A DNA stretch of 64,000 nt from Clonostachys chloroleuca. Lineage: Eukaryota > Ascomycota > Sordariomycetes > Hypocreales > Bionectriaceae. The notes beneath the pieces were generated by a model, which ran no database searches, was not told where the DNA came from, and saw only the letters and a list, made by a program, of their open reading frames with translations. Positions 45,996 through 57,935 of this stretch are shown here, piece after piece. The stretch lies in assembly GCA_037952775.1 (NCBI GenBank), contig JBANAY010000001.1, forward strand, positions 5,952,001 through 6,016,000. Direction: 5' to 3'. Both the position numbers and the translations under genes were made by a program. Position 1 is the first letter of the stretch, and every line of letters starts with the position of its first letter.

Positions 45996-46763
45996 TTAAC
46001 CCTTCCTCTCCCTGGACATGATATCTTTTAGCACATCTTCATCGTCAAGCTCGCCCTCTTGCGCCACGGAGGTCCTGACTTTTGTCTCTGATAAAAATGC
46101 CACTCAAACTCGGCAGGATAAAAGCCACCGTATTCCCAGTCAATAACGGCGTTGATTTTCAGTGTATGTGGATCAACAATGATATTGTTCGCTGATAGGT
46201 CATTGTGGCAAAAGACAAGGTCCTTAGAGTCTCGATCCTGCATTCTCCAAGGCCTTCCATCTGAATGTCGCATGATTCTATATGGTGGCAAGACCTATCG
46301 CTTATTAGCATCCATAGTATGACGTTTATTGGCAAAGGCCTGTATACCACACCGCCAGGTCCTCCCCAAACATTGGATTTTAGTTCCTTTAAGGTTTCCA
46401 TATGACCTTGAAGCTCCTTTGCAACAATTTCCTTCTTTTCACTGTCTAGATCATTCATATTGACACCCTCAATATACTTAGTAATAAGGTAGGCAGCACC
46501 ATCGTCCTCGATGCACGCGTAGAGCTTCGGCAGTGGGATATTGGTGTTTGCAGCGAGGAATTGGAGACAAGCGCCTTCGTTCAAGATGCGCTCAGTTCCG
46601 AATCGCGGTACGTACATATAGCCATTGTGTTTCTGCCATTCGGATGGTCGCAGACTTCGCTTAATAAAGGTCCCCCGACTCGATAATATTTCCGATCAGA
46701 GGTTACTGCAAAACAGTGTTCCTCCCGCTTCGCATTCAGTTCTGAATTGGTTGGTGGTGGCAT
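45996..46763 (-). pseudogene. APH-type phosphotransferase, two frame breaks
   Basis: Minus-strand pieces form one aminoglycoside-phosphotransferase-fold protein. Its segments are VTSDRKYYRVGG, then IKRSLRPSEWQKHNGY and ILNEGACLQFLAANTNIPLPK, then YLITKYIEGV. After an intron (46295-46347) come FCHNDLSANNIIVDP and INAVIDWEYGGFYP, the catalytic loop and metal site. Frame is lost at the G5 run (46672-46676 on the plus strand; six bases are needed) and again at 46064-46075, beyond which VAQEGELDDEDVLKDIM ends at 45996. With one base added at each place it is 238 codons. Fungal members of this family are kinase-like proteins of mostly unknown substrate. The catalytic residues themselves are intact, so inactivation is recent or the breaks are assembly errors. 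Confidence 0.7.
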
Positions 46764-47528
46764 GCTCACTAGTTATCCCGAGACTCCAAGAATGGATAGA
46801 AAAAGGATGATGAGGGGATGGAGAAGGGGGAAATGCGAACGGATTTGAGGCTTAATAGTTGTTGGCCGTGGCCCAGCAGTGGGTCCCACGAGATATGGAG
46901 CTGGTCAGCTGGATGGGTGCAACGAACACCACTTGGGCCTACTTATTTCTCCTTACGCGTTGGTTGCTATGATTGTATAATTGCAAGGCTTGGCGTCTCG
47001 TTCAATAATCTGAAAATCGGCCTTTCGTGGACAACTAACTGTTGGTACTCGTTACTACTTGGCATTTCTTGGGCCCCTGCGCCATCATGCGGCTCAAGTG
47101 ACTGACTGCTAAATGCCTGGATAGTGTAGATGCAAAGCCCAAATCGACAAACAAAGCTACGGCATATTGTTCGAATACCACTTGAAATTTAGGCCTGGAT
47201 TCTTGTTGGGTGTGTTCTCTCCATATTTGGCTCCCAAGAGCGGCACGGGTAGAATCCCAAAGCTACGTGGTTGTCCTCATCGAATGACCAACATGTAGTA
47301 TTAAGGCGGCCTTAGTTACAACCTACTAGGAAAACGGTGTACCAGGCTTATTTCTTATGTGGCTGCCTGATACTGGCTGCATATATATCTTATAACGCTT
47401 CTCCTCATGCTACAAATCCTCAATCTCACATCCATCAACCTTTATTATAATCTTCATCCCCTAAGCCAGTTTCCACAAACTTAAGCCTACGGATCCAAAG
47501 AATATTACGCAAGACCATTCATCCCATC

Positions 47529-47603
47529 ATGCCTCCCGAAGTTGTCATTTGCCCGAAGTACAAGGCCTCGATCTCGAGCACCCAAACGTGCCCATTCTGT
47601 TAG
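47529..47603 (+). CDS. candidate 24-residue cysteine peptide
   Basis: ATG in a good context (CATCATGCC) after a pyrimidine-rich leader and a TATATATCTTATAA element opens 24 codons. They encode MPPEVVICPKYKASIS... ending CPFC, with cysteines at 9, 21 and 24, then TAG. A textbook intron (GTGAGT donor at 47609, GACTAAC branch, TTCAG acceptor at 47675) begins six bases after the stop. The gene may thus be a transcribed micro-gene, or the TAG may be a new stop truncating a longer zinc-ribbon-like protein. Too short for firm assignment. Confidence 0.25.
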   Translation: MPPEVVICPKYKASISSTQTCPFC

Positions 47604-48116
47604 GAACTGTGAGTTTGGAAGCTGCCTGCTGAGAACCAAACAAGACTAACATCTATTTGAAAGACTTTAATTCAGAATGATGGAGGCGCCTTAGCAAATG
47701 GCCCTTATTGAGCATCGCCACCGATCACTGGATATATTTTCTCTAATAGTGGACAAGATGCGTCACTAGTATTAAACGAATAAGAGATGGAGAGACAAGA
47801 AGGGGCACAAGCGGGATGCAAGATTTTACTTGCGACTGTGATGTGAATCAATACATCTGGACGGAAATTTCTTTTTGGAAATTATCATATGGAATGGTCC
47901 TGGCCAGACCGGCAGTCACTCTCTTAGGGAGGATTTCCTTTGTTCAGTAGATAGCTTAGGTAGATATACGAACCAACCCCTTTTGCTGGCCATCAGAAAA
48001 TCGTGCACTAGTAATAGAAGAAACTCAAGCCACAAAACGACCGCTTAATGCCGGCCCAAGGATCAAAAGGGGACCGATGGGAAGACAACATGAGTAAGTG
48101 AAGCGGCCCAGCTGGC

Positions 48117-48153
48117 CTCAGTCGACCTCAGTCCAGCTCAGTTGTAGCTCAGT
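48117..48153. repeat. four CTCAGT units at 10-11 bp spacing
   Basis: CTCAGT begins at 48117, 48127, 48137 and 48148, about one helical turn apart, followed within 25 bp by a TTATATAATTATT element. It lies 640 bp upstream of the sulfatase start. Confidence 0.5.
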
Positions 48154-48791
48154 CTAGGCTTGGCCCTCGCTCGGATTATATAATTATTGATCAGTTTCAA
48201 GAATGGAAGTAGCCTTTCGTGAGATTATTTTGTTGGATAGTGTTCAGCTGTAGAAAAGGCGAGGGTGGACAACTTTGGTACCCGATCGACAGTCTTACAT
48301 CAGCCTATGCGTACTCTCCTCGTCAACAGGTGCCTTATTCCCTAGTTGTAGCCTAAATGGGAAGATATTCTCGCATCAACCGAGAGCCCTTCGCCTCTCA
48401 AAAGCCCGTGCATACAGAGGTCATTGAGAAACAAGCGGGGAGAGTGGGGATTGAAGGTGGGCGAGTCCTACGTTAAAAAATCCCAAAGACGTACCTCGCA
48501 TGCTTACGACCCGGAGCTGAATGGTTATTTCGCAAAATGTTGTGCTCTGATTGGACATTTCGATTATCCTTGGTTGCTGGGATGTTCAGTTAATCAATGC
48601 GAAACACAGTAGTTCCCTGGTTTGTACTCTGCCGATGACGCGTGATCAGTAATGTGCAGGGAAAGAGTCTGGGTATATTAATGACGATTGTTTGACGGCG
48701 GTCATCGAAGAAGGGCTACAACACATCATCTCTAGTGTTTCGATTCTATCACTCATGAACTGTTCCAGGTGAAGGAGATAAACGAGTCGTC

Positions 48792-50970
48792 ATGGTGCCT
48801 TTCTCAGCTCTATTACTTATTGCAATTCTTGCTCGTCAAGGCTTTGCAGCTTTACCAACTTGCAACGCTCAACGGCCCGATATTGTCTTTATTTTTACTG
48901 ACGATCAAGACCTTCATTTGAATTCGTTGGACTACATGCAAAACGTGCAAAAACTTATCGTGGACGAAGGAACGACATTTACCAAGCATTTCGCGACCGT
49001 TTCCAATTGTTGTCCCAGCCGCGGCCACAATACCAATATTACTCATTTGCGAAACACAGGGTATGGGAATGTTAAATATTCGAAGGTGTAATCCTAGACT
49101 AACCACAATCTCTAGTGGAAACTATCAGAAATGGCGTTTGATGGGTGAGGATAACAATTATCTTCCCATCTGGTGACAAAACGCTGGATACCGGACAGAG
49201 TGCATGGATTCCTCCTTCGATAGCCGGACCGCTCGATTAATCATGGATTTGCAGATATTGGCAAGTTTCTGAATGGTTACAGTAAGGCTTTATATCAATA
49301 TACTCCTAAAGGCTGGGACCATATCGATGCTTTGGTGAGCCTACGATCAAGATCTACAATGTCCAAGGTTCTGAGAAATTAACGCAGTCCGGCAAAGGTT
49401 GGCCCATGCGTATACGACTTCAGCCGACCTGTCTTCTCTGCCAACGGTGAAACGCCTGTACTCTTCCAAGGCTATCATCAGACTGACGTGCTGCGAGCCA
49501 AGATGTACAGCATCTACATCATTGATAATATCACTAAATATTCCTTCTAACATACTCTTAGGATTGAAAGGCTCAAATACCTTACTGAAGAGCAAGGAAA
49601 GCCGTTCTATCTAACTCTCGGCACTGTTGCGCCGCACGTGCGAACCGGCGGCAAACTCCCAATTGCTCAGGTGCGGCATCAGCAAGACTTTCTCACTGCC
49701 ACGGCACCTCGGACAAAGAATTTCAACCCAGGCCAAGCATATACAGATCAAAAGCCTTCGTGGCTCAAAGATAAGAGTTAATCAATCTCAGCTAGACCGC
49801 ATAGATGAGCACTATCGTCGCCAAGTCAGACGCTTCAAGGTGTAGATGAGATTGTGCACGACGTAGTTGAGTTACTACGGGAGAAAAATATTTTGGACAA
49901 TACTTACAGTAAGTAAGTCTAAGTCGCTTCGATAATTCAATGTTTCGCTGACAGCAATAGTTGTATTTTCTGCTGATAATGGCTATCATATGGGCCAGCA
50001 CCGTGCAGGTGCTGGCAAGACGTTGCCTTACATTACTGATACTAACGTTCCCTTCCTCGTACGAGGCCTCGATGTTCCCCAAGGCGCTATCTCGGCATTA
50101 CCTAGCAAACATCTAGATTTGGCGCCCACTTTCTTAGAAATCGCATGCGTTGATGAATCCGAGTACCCCGTATTCCTTGATGGCCGAAGTGTCCTCAGTA
50201 ACTGGCATGACCCTCGGAATGAAACTGATCCCAAGCACCATGATATTATTAACATCGAATTCTGGGGCGGCGGGGAGAGCGAGTTGCCAGGGCAAAGGGG
50301 AAATACAAGAAACAGCTATAAAGCGATTCGTGTGATCGGGACCAAGTCATCTTGGTTGTACACCAAGTGGTGCACGGGCGACACCGAGCTTTATGACACT
50401 TTGGTTAGAATAATCTCCTTGCATCCCATGCTACCTAGCTGTCGATCTAATCAAGATACAGAATGATCCGTAGGAGCTCAACAACCTCGTCCACACGAAT
50501 CCAACGATCCCGATGAGGAGACCAAGCGCCTCATTCATCGTCTCAACGGCATTCTCCTCGTCACCAAGTCATGCCAGCAAGATAACTGCCGCAACCCTTG
50601 GACCATCTTGCAAAACCATTGCAAAACGGAAGATCCTGATTGCCCAGATGGCGATGTTTTTTCCAACCTTGAGGCTTCCATGGATACGAAATACGATGCC
50701 TTCTTTCGGAGCCTTCCGGAGTTCAATTTTAAGGAATGTCTTCTTGTACAGGTCGCTGAAAATGAAGAGCCATTTCTACCTGCCTCATCCAAGAAGCTCG
50801 GAGGCGGCTTCCGCGAACATGTGGACCGATATGCTGACCCATCTACAAATTCAACGAAGGAGGTTCCGTACAATAGCCAACATCAGGGCACCCAACAGCA
50901 GAGGAATGTTCAGGTCAATGAAATGATGGAAACGGCACGAAAATTAACGTCTGAGGAATTGGGTACTTGA
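48792..50970 (+). pseudogene. decayed secreted arylsulfatase
   Basis: The region keeps recognisable pieces of a fungal sulfatase in order. They are a signal peptide (MVPFSALLLIAILARQGFAA), the metal-site strand RPDIVFIFTDDQDLH, the CCPSR active-site motif (49008-49022, second Cys normally converted to formylglycine), NYQKWRLMGEDNNYLPIW, QGYHQTDVL, FYLTLGTVAPHV, FSADNGYHMGQHR, and KAIRVIGT...WLYTKWCTGDTELYD. A short block normally following CCPSR is missing. A TGA follows the NNYLPIW segment at about 49170, and frames change several times (near 49070, 49560, 49780, 49830 and 50410-50470). A C-terminal piece in another frame runs to 50970. The many independent lesions mark a true pseudogene. 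An intact copy would hydrolyse sulfate esters outside the cell to scavenge sulfur. Confidence 0.8.
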
Positions 50971-51980
50971 GGCCTGGGTTACCTAACGCTTGATGAATTG
51001 GGGCTTTTTGAGCACACGCAAGATAAAAGCTTATAGCATGGACTCGATATCAGTCGGAGCATAACCCGCACAGGCTAGAGAAGCTCGGAAATAGAAAAAG
51101 AAAGGAGTAACAACAATTGTCAGAGGTGGAGATAATGTGGCACCTTTGCAGCGTCACCTGGTGCATTGCATTGAATCTGTCTGCAATAATAAATGGCGCT
51201 TTCCGACAATCCCTCGTTATTACTGTCCCAAGTGTGACAGAAGACGGAGGCTCTTATTTCTTTCTTCTAATTTTCCTGGCGATTTATTCTGACTGAAGGA
51301 CACTTGATTTCTCGCCGCTGCCAACATGAATAGTAAGAAAAGATGTTATGTATTAGGGTTGCCCACGATGAGGCGAAGTGAATGTTGGTGGGAAGCTTCC
51401 CCCTTATGCATGCAACCCCTACGCATTACTTGCCATCTCATTCCTAGGGATGGGGCTTATTTATGCGTTGGGGCGGGATGTTTTGCAGACAATAGTGCAT
51501 TGCAAAAGTGGACAGGTATTCAGCGCGTATATGCAACCACTTAACGCCGAACCCGCTGCTCATAATCCGATCCCGGTCGATACACTGCCCGGTATTCATT
51601 TCTAGCCGGTGGAAGGCGATTGCAGACTGGATCTTAGCCGCTCCAAATGAGATTTGATAGAGAGAAAACACTGTCAGTTGTATATATATAAGGTTCATCA
51701 TCCCCAACTGTCAAGCAAGCAGTGAAAAAGTTGGCAGGATATTGTGGTGGACTTCAAATTAGACATCCTTGCGGTTTGGTTTTTTTTTAAAAAAATTCGT
51801 AGTTGTCATTATTCTTTATTAATATTATTACAGAAAATGTTCCAAATTTGGTCACTAACAGTTGTCAAACTCTCACAAAGCCAGCCTATCCCAGGGCTCA
51901 CAATACCTGGGCTTTCTTCCATCACGAAAGAAAATAGAGGAGAAAAAAAAATAGAGAATGGCTATAGAAAGGTACGGGGA
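50971..51980. other. intergenic
   Basis: 3' flanks of two converging genes. Short frames at 51326-51605 show no coding evidence. A T9 tract adjoins AT-rich sequence near 51781. Confidence 0.4.
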
Positions 51981-54113
51981 TCAAGTTGGGTGCAGGCCCG
52001 CATTCAGCAACATTGCCAAAGGGTCGCCGTTGGTGATCAAGGCTGTGTTACCAACCAGGATGGTGTTGTCGTCTTCAACATCAAGGGGGACCCAAGAAAG
52101 CTGATTCTGGGGAGACAAGAAGACGACTTTTCTCCAATCTTTGAGGTATATGAAATGCGAGCCCCTCTTCGCTCTGCAGACCAATTCAGGGGCCTCCAGC
52201 TCGTCCCACCAAGGATGACCCCGGAAAAGGTAGATGCCATCATCGGCCGAGCGGGAAAGCACAGCAATAATACCTGCAGTCCCATGTCCCTCGACAAGGC
52301 GACATGATACAGGCATTGAGCTAGGTGGCTTTCCATGCCATTCGATGTCTTTTCTCTGCATCTCATGTGAACCAGGACTCATGTCAGCTCGGTTGAGGGC
52401 TCCCCAGGTACGCAATCCTTCCACCTGGCACTGAACAATACCGTTCTTTGCTAAACTGCGAATACGGAATGAGTCTGGCTGAAAACATGTGGTGGTGAAG
52501 TAATGGGCCTCAGGATTGGCAGGCATCGACTCCGGCGGGCGTGTCATGAGCCAGCCTCCATTGTCCTTGTCTGCGCGAGCCGCAATGAGGTCACCGGGTC
52601 GCACCTCGGATTCTAGCAGAAGAATGTTGCTTGGGAAGTATTCCGCGCGCGGGTGTAATTTCACAGCTTCGGGAAACTCAAGATTGTTTACATCCCATGA
52701 TATTTGTTCACTTCCCTTAGGAATTAAATTGCACTGAGCGAGGACCGGGGGCTGCCCATTCCTCGAGGCCGTCTTCTGAAAGAACAACGACAAATTTCCG
52801 TTCTTCATGTGCGCTTGAAGTGGTGTTCGCCTGGTGGCTCTGGCAATGGGAGAGCTACCAAACAGTGACACTGACATTTTGCTATCCTCACTCCTTGCCC
52901 TGGGTAGCATGGTGAGCTGAATAATATTGTCGGGAAGCTGATAAAAGAGGAGAGCACACGGCGAGGCTGGAAGCATAACGCTTGCCATGAACGATCCTGA
53001 GGCAAGCGCCCTGACAAGGTTCGAAACCCCATCTTTCACTGCATAGTGGATCGTCTGGCCTGTGTTCGTCCGAGTAGGAGTTTTCACTGGTCGTGGAAGG
53101 GTTTCGGTAGTTCGTGGCCGGTTTTCGATAAATATAGATCCGTCGTCGGCCTCTTTTGTCAGATCAAATCGAGGCGTTGGGGTCGATGGAGGCATAGGCA
53201 TCTTTTCAATGGACCGGGGTGACCCGACGTTGGACTCATTTCCGTGTTTCTCCTTCTTTCGGAATGACAAGGATGAAGAGGCAAAGCTAGAAAATGACAA
53301 TCTCTTTGAATTCACCCGCTCTGGGTCATACCGAGATCCTGCTTAACATGAGGTCAGTTGATAAGATGTTCACTACTTCAAGTGCCAATGCTTAGGTCAT
53401 ACCATCTGTTCGAAGAATCACTCTTCGTGCCCCTTGCTTTCCATCTTGCCTAAGTATAATTAGACACTCAATCACTCACATAGGTCACATAAGATACTTA
53501 CAAGGCAGGGGGGATGTCATCAGAGGCCTTCTGCTTCACTCTTTGGAGAAAACCGCGTAGTCTCTGCTGCAGGGAGCGCGATGCCAATGCTCTCCCGAGC
53601 TGTACGTTTTCAAAATCCTCACCTTCTGCGTACGCATTATAAAAGTCGAGCTTTATGTTGAGCTTTGCTCGGAAATACTTTTTTACAATTTTTGGCAGCT
53701 CAATTTTGGCAAGGGTCTGAACATCCTTCTCCCAGTCATGTCCAGTGGCGTGAGTCAATGTAATACGTATCTTTGTGCCATTGTTAGCTATGTTATGAGA
53801 TAGGTCAAGGCTTGGCATTCCAGAGCAGAATTGTCTTTGTGTGTCATTGACTTACAGACCGCGGAATGGCGAGCGCCGGCGACGTGTTGATCGGCATCAC
53901 TGGCGAGACTGTAAAAAAGGCCTTGAACCTGACCGAGATGTGTTGCTCGATGAATCTAGCCATCTGGCGGTTCTCTTGGAGCGACTCCCATCCGAATTCC
54001 TTGCAAATGTTCCATGCTTGGAATCGGAAGGATGGCGGGGACGGTTGGAATGACTCCTCATCGTAGCTCAGCCTGGTGAGATCTCGGGTACGGGTTGACG
54101 TCGGAGACTCCAT
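51981..54113 (-). CDS. unrecognised 643-residue fungal protein
   Basis: Four exons (54113-53856, 53770-53502, 53449-53403, 53338-51981) join with consistent phases to 643 residues; the third exon is only 47 bases. I do not recognise a domain. Visible parts are an N-terminal Thr/Arg/Ser-rich stretch, a segment with FRFQAWNICKEFGWESLQEN and KDVQTLAKIELPKIVKKYF, a Ser/Pro-rich linker (SFSSFASSSLSFRKKEKHG), and a C-terminal half. That half is rich in beta-prone and Trp residues (LFFQKTASRNGQPPVLAQC, GIYLFRGHPWWDELEAPEL, LSWVPLDVEDDN) and could be a beta-sandwich or propeller-like fold. No signal peptide or membrane helix. Unbroken splicing over four exons argues for a functional gene, in contrast to its neighbours on both sides. 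Function unknown. Confidence 0.75.
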
Positions 54114-55917
54114 TGCAAATGAGTGAAGGGCCAGCCTTGTCTGTGAAGGATTGTGACGCTGACAGAAAGGGACGGCAAATTCAGACCAGCGATGGAAGTG
54201 TAGTGCTTATATGAATTAAACGGAAGCGTTGCGTCATAGGCGCTCGTTCAATATAGAGCAGTATGTGAATTGTTTTCGCTAGCCATGCCATTGCAGCAGA
54301 AGCAGGACATTACTTACGCCCTCCTACGTAACTTCATTAATGCAATGCGCAAGAGAAGTCGAAGGTCAGCTGCCTTTTTCCCCTTAACCAATACAGAGGG
54401 CGCCTTGGGGCTCGTATCTCCACCCCAAACCTACATATGCCCTTGGCCATGTGTCTAACATTCTATGGAACGATGGTTATCATGCGAAAGCCTTCTCTAG
54501 TGGGTTATTTATGCCGCTTCTAATAGGGCTCCCCCATCATCGATCAAGGCTATACAGATGTCAATCAATATCTCACGTGCTTGATTTTCTTCTATCGAGA
54601 CTTGCTCTTAAGACACTTCAACATACAGGGCTTTAGCATTGACAGATCGCCGTCAAGCTCCCCGGCCGTGCCATCGGCCGCATTTGCGTATCGAGAACTC
54701 GAAAGTTTGTAAAGAGAGCAGTAGGTGGGACTCTTGCCTCTTCAGGATGCATGTCAATGCGAAAATGCCCTCATCACATTTACTTCTGCAGGTGATACTT
54801 AGCCGCTGGTTTCATGCAGGGATGGGCTGCATGTAGTCGGGGGACGAAGTGACTGGGCACTCTTTTTGATTTGCGATTCTTACTCCTTGCTAGCAGCCTG
54901 TACTTCCTCTTAGCGGTCCCGATTGTTAGGAGTTTAGCCTGGTGGCGGACTTAATTCTGGATGATGAAACTGTAAGTATCAGCTTTAGAAGTTTGACTAT
55001 TGCCGGATGGTGGGTTGAGTGGTGGCCTTGTCAGGGGTATTAACTGATAAGAGACATGGGCACTCTCTGCCTACAGGGAAGTACCAACTCGTCATTGTGC
55101 TTGAAAGCATGAAGTCATCAACATCTTCTCGAATGACTCCGACGAGAGCCCATCAGGCATGATCTGTCGCGCTTTCCTGTACAATCGACCGTCAAGATAC
55201 TATCAAGACATCACGATCAACGCGCTTTAGCCAGGTTTCGCGTCACTGCCCGAGATGGACCCTGTGGAAGCAGCGCCCAACGGAGCAAACTTGATTTCCC
55301 CCATGGTAGCCTTGATATTCCAGCCTGACTTCATATTGGGTTTGTGGCAGCCGATATAGACATGCCACGTGCATCCAGACGCCGCAGTCGTCATCGGACA
55401 GCTCGCAAATGAACCGCGCCTCGTATCAAGCTATCGTTTTGCAAGATGAGAGAATGAACAAAGATTGATCCGTTAGCCCCCAGTAGATGTCTATGGCTCC
55501 ATCAGAAAGCTTTCTTATTGCCCATCACCACAAAACTGCCAACACACTTATCAATGTCCCACCACCATATAGAACAGCAAGAATACCAATTGCCACTCGC
55601 AGCATTCATGATTATGCCTTCCATTTATTTGTTGAAGTCTATGAAATCCAACTGTAGCTATAACTTCCAAATTTGCAATTTTGAGTACGTCATGACAGTA
55701 AATCCAATGTAATAACAAAGCAAGGCCCTATTCCATCTATCCCAAGAAACTCTTTTAGCATCCCTCATCACCCAATCCAAACCCGAATCTATGGGCTTGA
55801 TTACCTACCATAGAAGGGTACTTTTATCATCTTCCACGGCTGAACTCTTTTGAATAGTATCTCTTTCCAAGCCCTCCATTAGGATCACCGCTGTGGCTAT
55901 CTCTCTCCTCGAACTCC
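54114..55917. other. long intergenic region
   Basis: About 1.8 kb between the unknown gene's promoter and the 3' end of the MFS gene. No gene, RNA or repeat recognised; small frames at 54270-54836 and 55518-55712 are not supported. Confidence 0.45.
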
Positions 55918-57935
55918 CTACTTCTTCGAGCCAAGTCGAGGAAGTTTGATGGGGGCAATCAGAAGGAAATTCACTACGGCAAGCCCTACGCAACACAGGA
56001 ATGTGATTCGTATCGCGTCTGCATAGCTTTGGATAACTTGCTCCTTGACGATCTTTCCCGCAGTTCCAACTATTTCTTTGTCGAGTTTGGATACAGATTC
56101 GATTGATCCTCGAACGCGTTCAATGATTGCGGCTTTCCACACTTCATCTCTACCTTCAGTAGGACTAACCGTAATGTATTGGTGAAGAAAGCTCAGAAGC
56201 GAATTTTGGACTATGAGCGATGTCGCGCCAATACCAAGAACTGACCCGAGTGATCTCCAAAGCATCAGTGTGGAGGAAACCACGGCCTGTTCCTGTTGTT
56301 CCGAGGCTGCGAGAACGGCGATGAATGAACCGGGAAACTGGAAACCTTGCCCTGCTGAGCAGGGGAAGAGAAGAAGAAGATAGACTACGCTAGGCAGGCC
56401 ACGGTGCATACAGCACATCAAAGATGTTCCAAGAAGATAGCAGACTGTCCCGCTCATGATAGGCCATTTCAAACGGCGAGTGTATGTGACGAGAAACCCG
56501 GTGGCGGTCCCAGTCAGGGAAGCAACTGCAGTCGGCACCACAAGATACAGGCCAGATGTTGTCGCAGAGGTCAATAGCACAGCCTGGAAGTATAAGGGGG
56601 CGTTGAAGAGTATTGCGTTCATGAGAAAGGCGGCCACGAAGTTGGAAAATATGATGTTAGCTCGAGGCCTGCTGTGTAAGAGATTCAACGGCATGACCGG
56701 AAGCTTGGCCCTACTCTCGACCCAGAGACAGAGCGGGAAGCATATGCCGAAGATGACCAGAGACGAGACCGTAAGGGGATGTGACCCTGTTATTATTAGT
56801 AAATAATACGTAGGATTGTTCAAGTTGTCAGAAACTCACATGGCAGTATATTGCCACCAACGGCCTAAGCAGTTACTGTCAGCTAATCCAATTCGATGTC
56901 GAAATAACAGCGTGTCTGACTCACCAATCCCAGAATCAAGAATGTTGTGGATGTTGTCAATAAAAACGAGCCCACAAAGTCAAATGATGACATTGCCTGT
57001 GCGACGGAAATGCCCTTGCTCTGTAGCCCAAGATCGCTAGGAATAATGAACATAGCTATAGACAGGCAGATGATCAAGGGGGAAGACTTGAATGCCAAAC
57101 TCCCAGCGCCATCCCAAGGTGTCCGCCATGAACCCACCCATGGCTGCACCGGAAGATGAAGCTATCCCGTATGTGATGTTGACATAGCTTTGGTATATTC
57201 CTCGTCGCCTAGATCAGTCCATCAGCACTTGATTTTTTGATTGTTTTCTACGAGGAGATTTACTAACTCTATTGGAACCAAATCGCTCATCATGATGCTG
57301 ACCATGGACATCATACAGCCAGCCCCCAGACCGCAAGCAGCCCTTGCAAAGATAAAACTCAACATGCTTTGGGCCAGGGCACACCATATCGTTGCGAAGG
57401 TGAATATACTCAACCCTCCCACAAAGATGGGCTTTCTACCAACTGCATCTGACAGCCTTCCAACCACAGGCTGGAAGGCTGAGCTAGTAAGAAGAAATGC
57501 GGTGGACAGCCAAGATGCGCTATTTGAGGACTTGAAATAAGAGGTAATCACAGGATGGCTAGATGCCATGATAGTGCCGTCAAAGCAGGCTATGAAATGC
57601 GTGAGCATGAGGACCAGGAATATAGCTATGAAGCGCTTATAGTCTGTCTCGCTCATGAACTGTCGATCCCCTGAGGCATCATCATCATCATCACTAGCCT
57701 CAACAGCGGTACTAGAGACATAGGTGTTGGACTTTCCCTTTGATGCACGGGGCAGGTCACGCTCGCCATCTCCAGCATGATGTTGCAACAATGGTGTTCG
57801 TTCGCTTGGGACTGATACCTCCTCACGCGAAGCCACTGGAGAGGGGGCACCATCAGGCTGTCGTGAATGCCGTCTGTCGCCTGAGGACGGGGCAGTAGAG
57901 CCACATTGCACGAGTGACTCCTGAGCTCGCGTCAT
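55918..57935 (-). pseudogene. MFS transporter of DHA2/Vba type, two frame breaks
   Basis: Four exons can be placed: 57935-57264, 57208-56925, 56864-56840 (25 bases) and 56786-55918. A long Ser/Asp-rich cytosolic N-terminus contains ERTPLLQHH, a possible dileucine vacuolar signal. Helix 1 has FIACFDGTIMASSHPVITSYF, motif A is GRLSDAVGRKPIFVGG, then ARAACGLGAGCMMSMVSIMM, and NILPWSHPLTV is formed by the tiny exon. These mark 14-helix drug/basic-amino-acid antiporters related to Vba vacuolar permeases. Frame is lost at the first intron, where exon 1 ends phase 0 but exon 2 needs RRGIYQSYVNITYG one base later, and at the G5 run 57078-57082, where one base is extra. Both look like +1 changes. Removing them gives 616 codons. 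It may be inactive. Confidence 0.75.

Larger units (their letters stand above)
46764..48791. other. long intergenic region with micro-ORF and phased repeats
   Basis: No standard gene over 2 kb. It contains a candidate micro-ORF with an adjacent intron-like sequence (47529-47675), the CTCAGT phased repeats (48117-48153) and TATA-like elements near 47383 and 48177. Confidence 0.45.

Noticed and set aside
47168..47180. GTTCGAATACC resembling a tRNA B box
   Set aside because: No matching A box, acceptor stem or anticodon arm can be drawn upstream.
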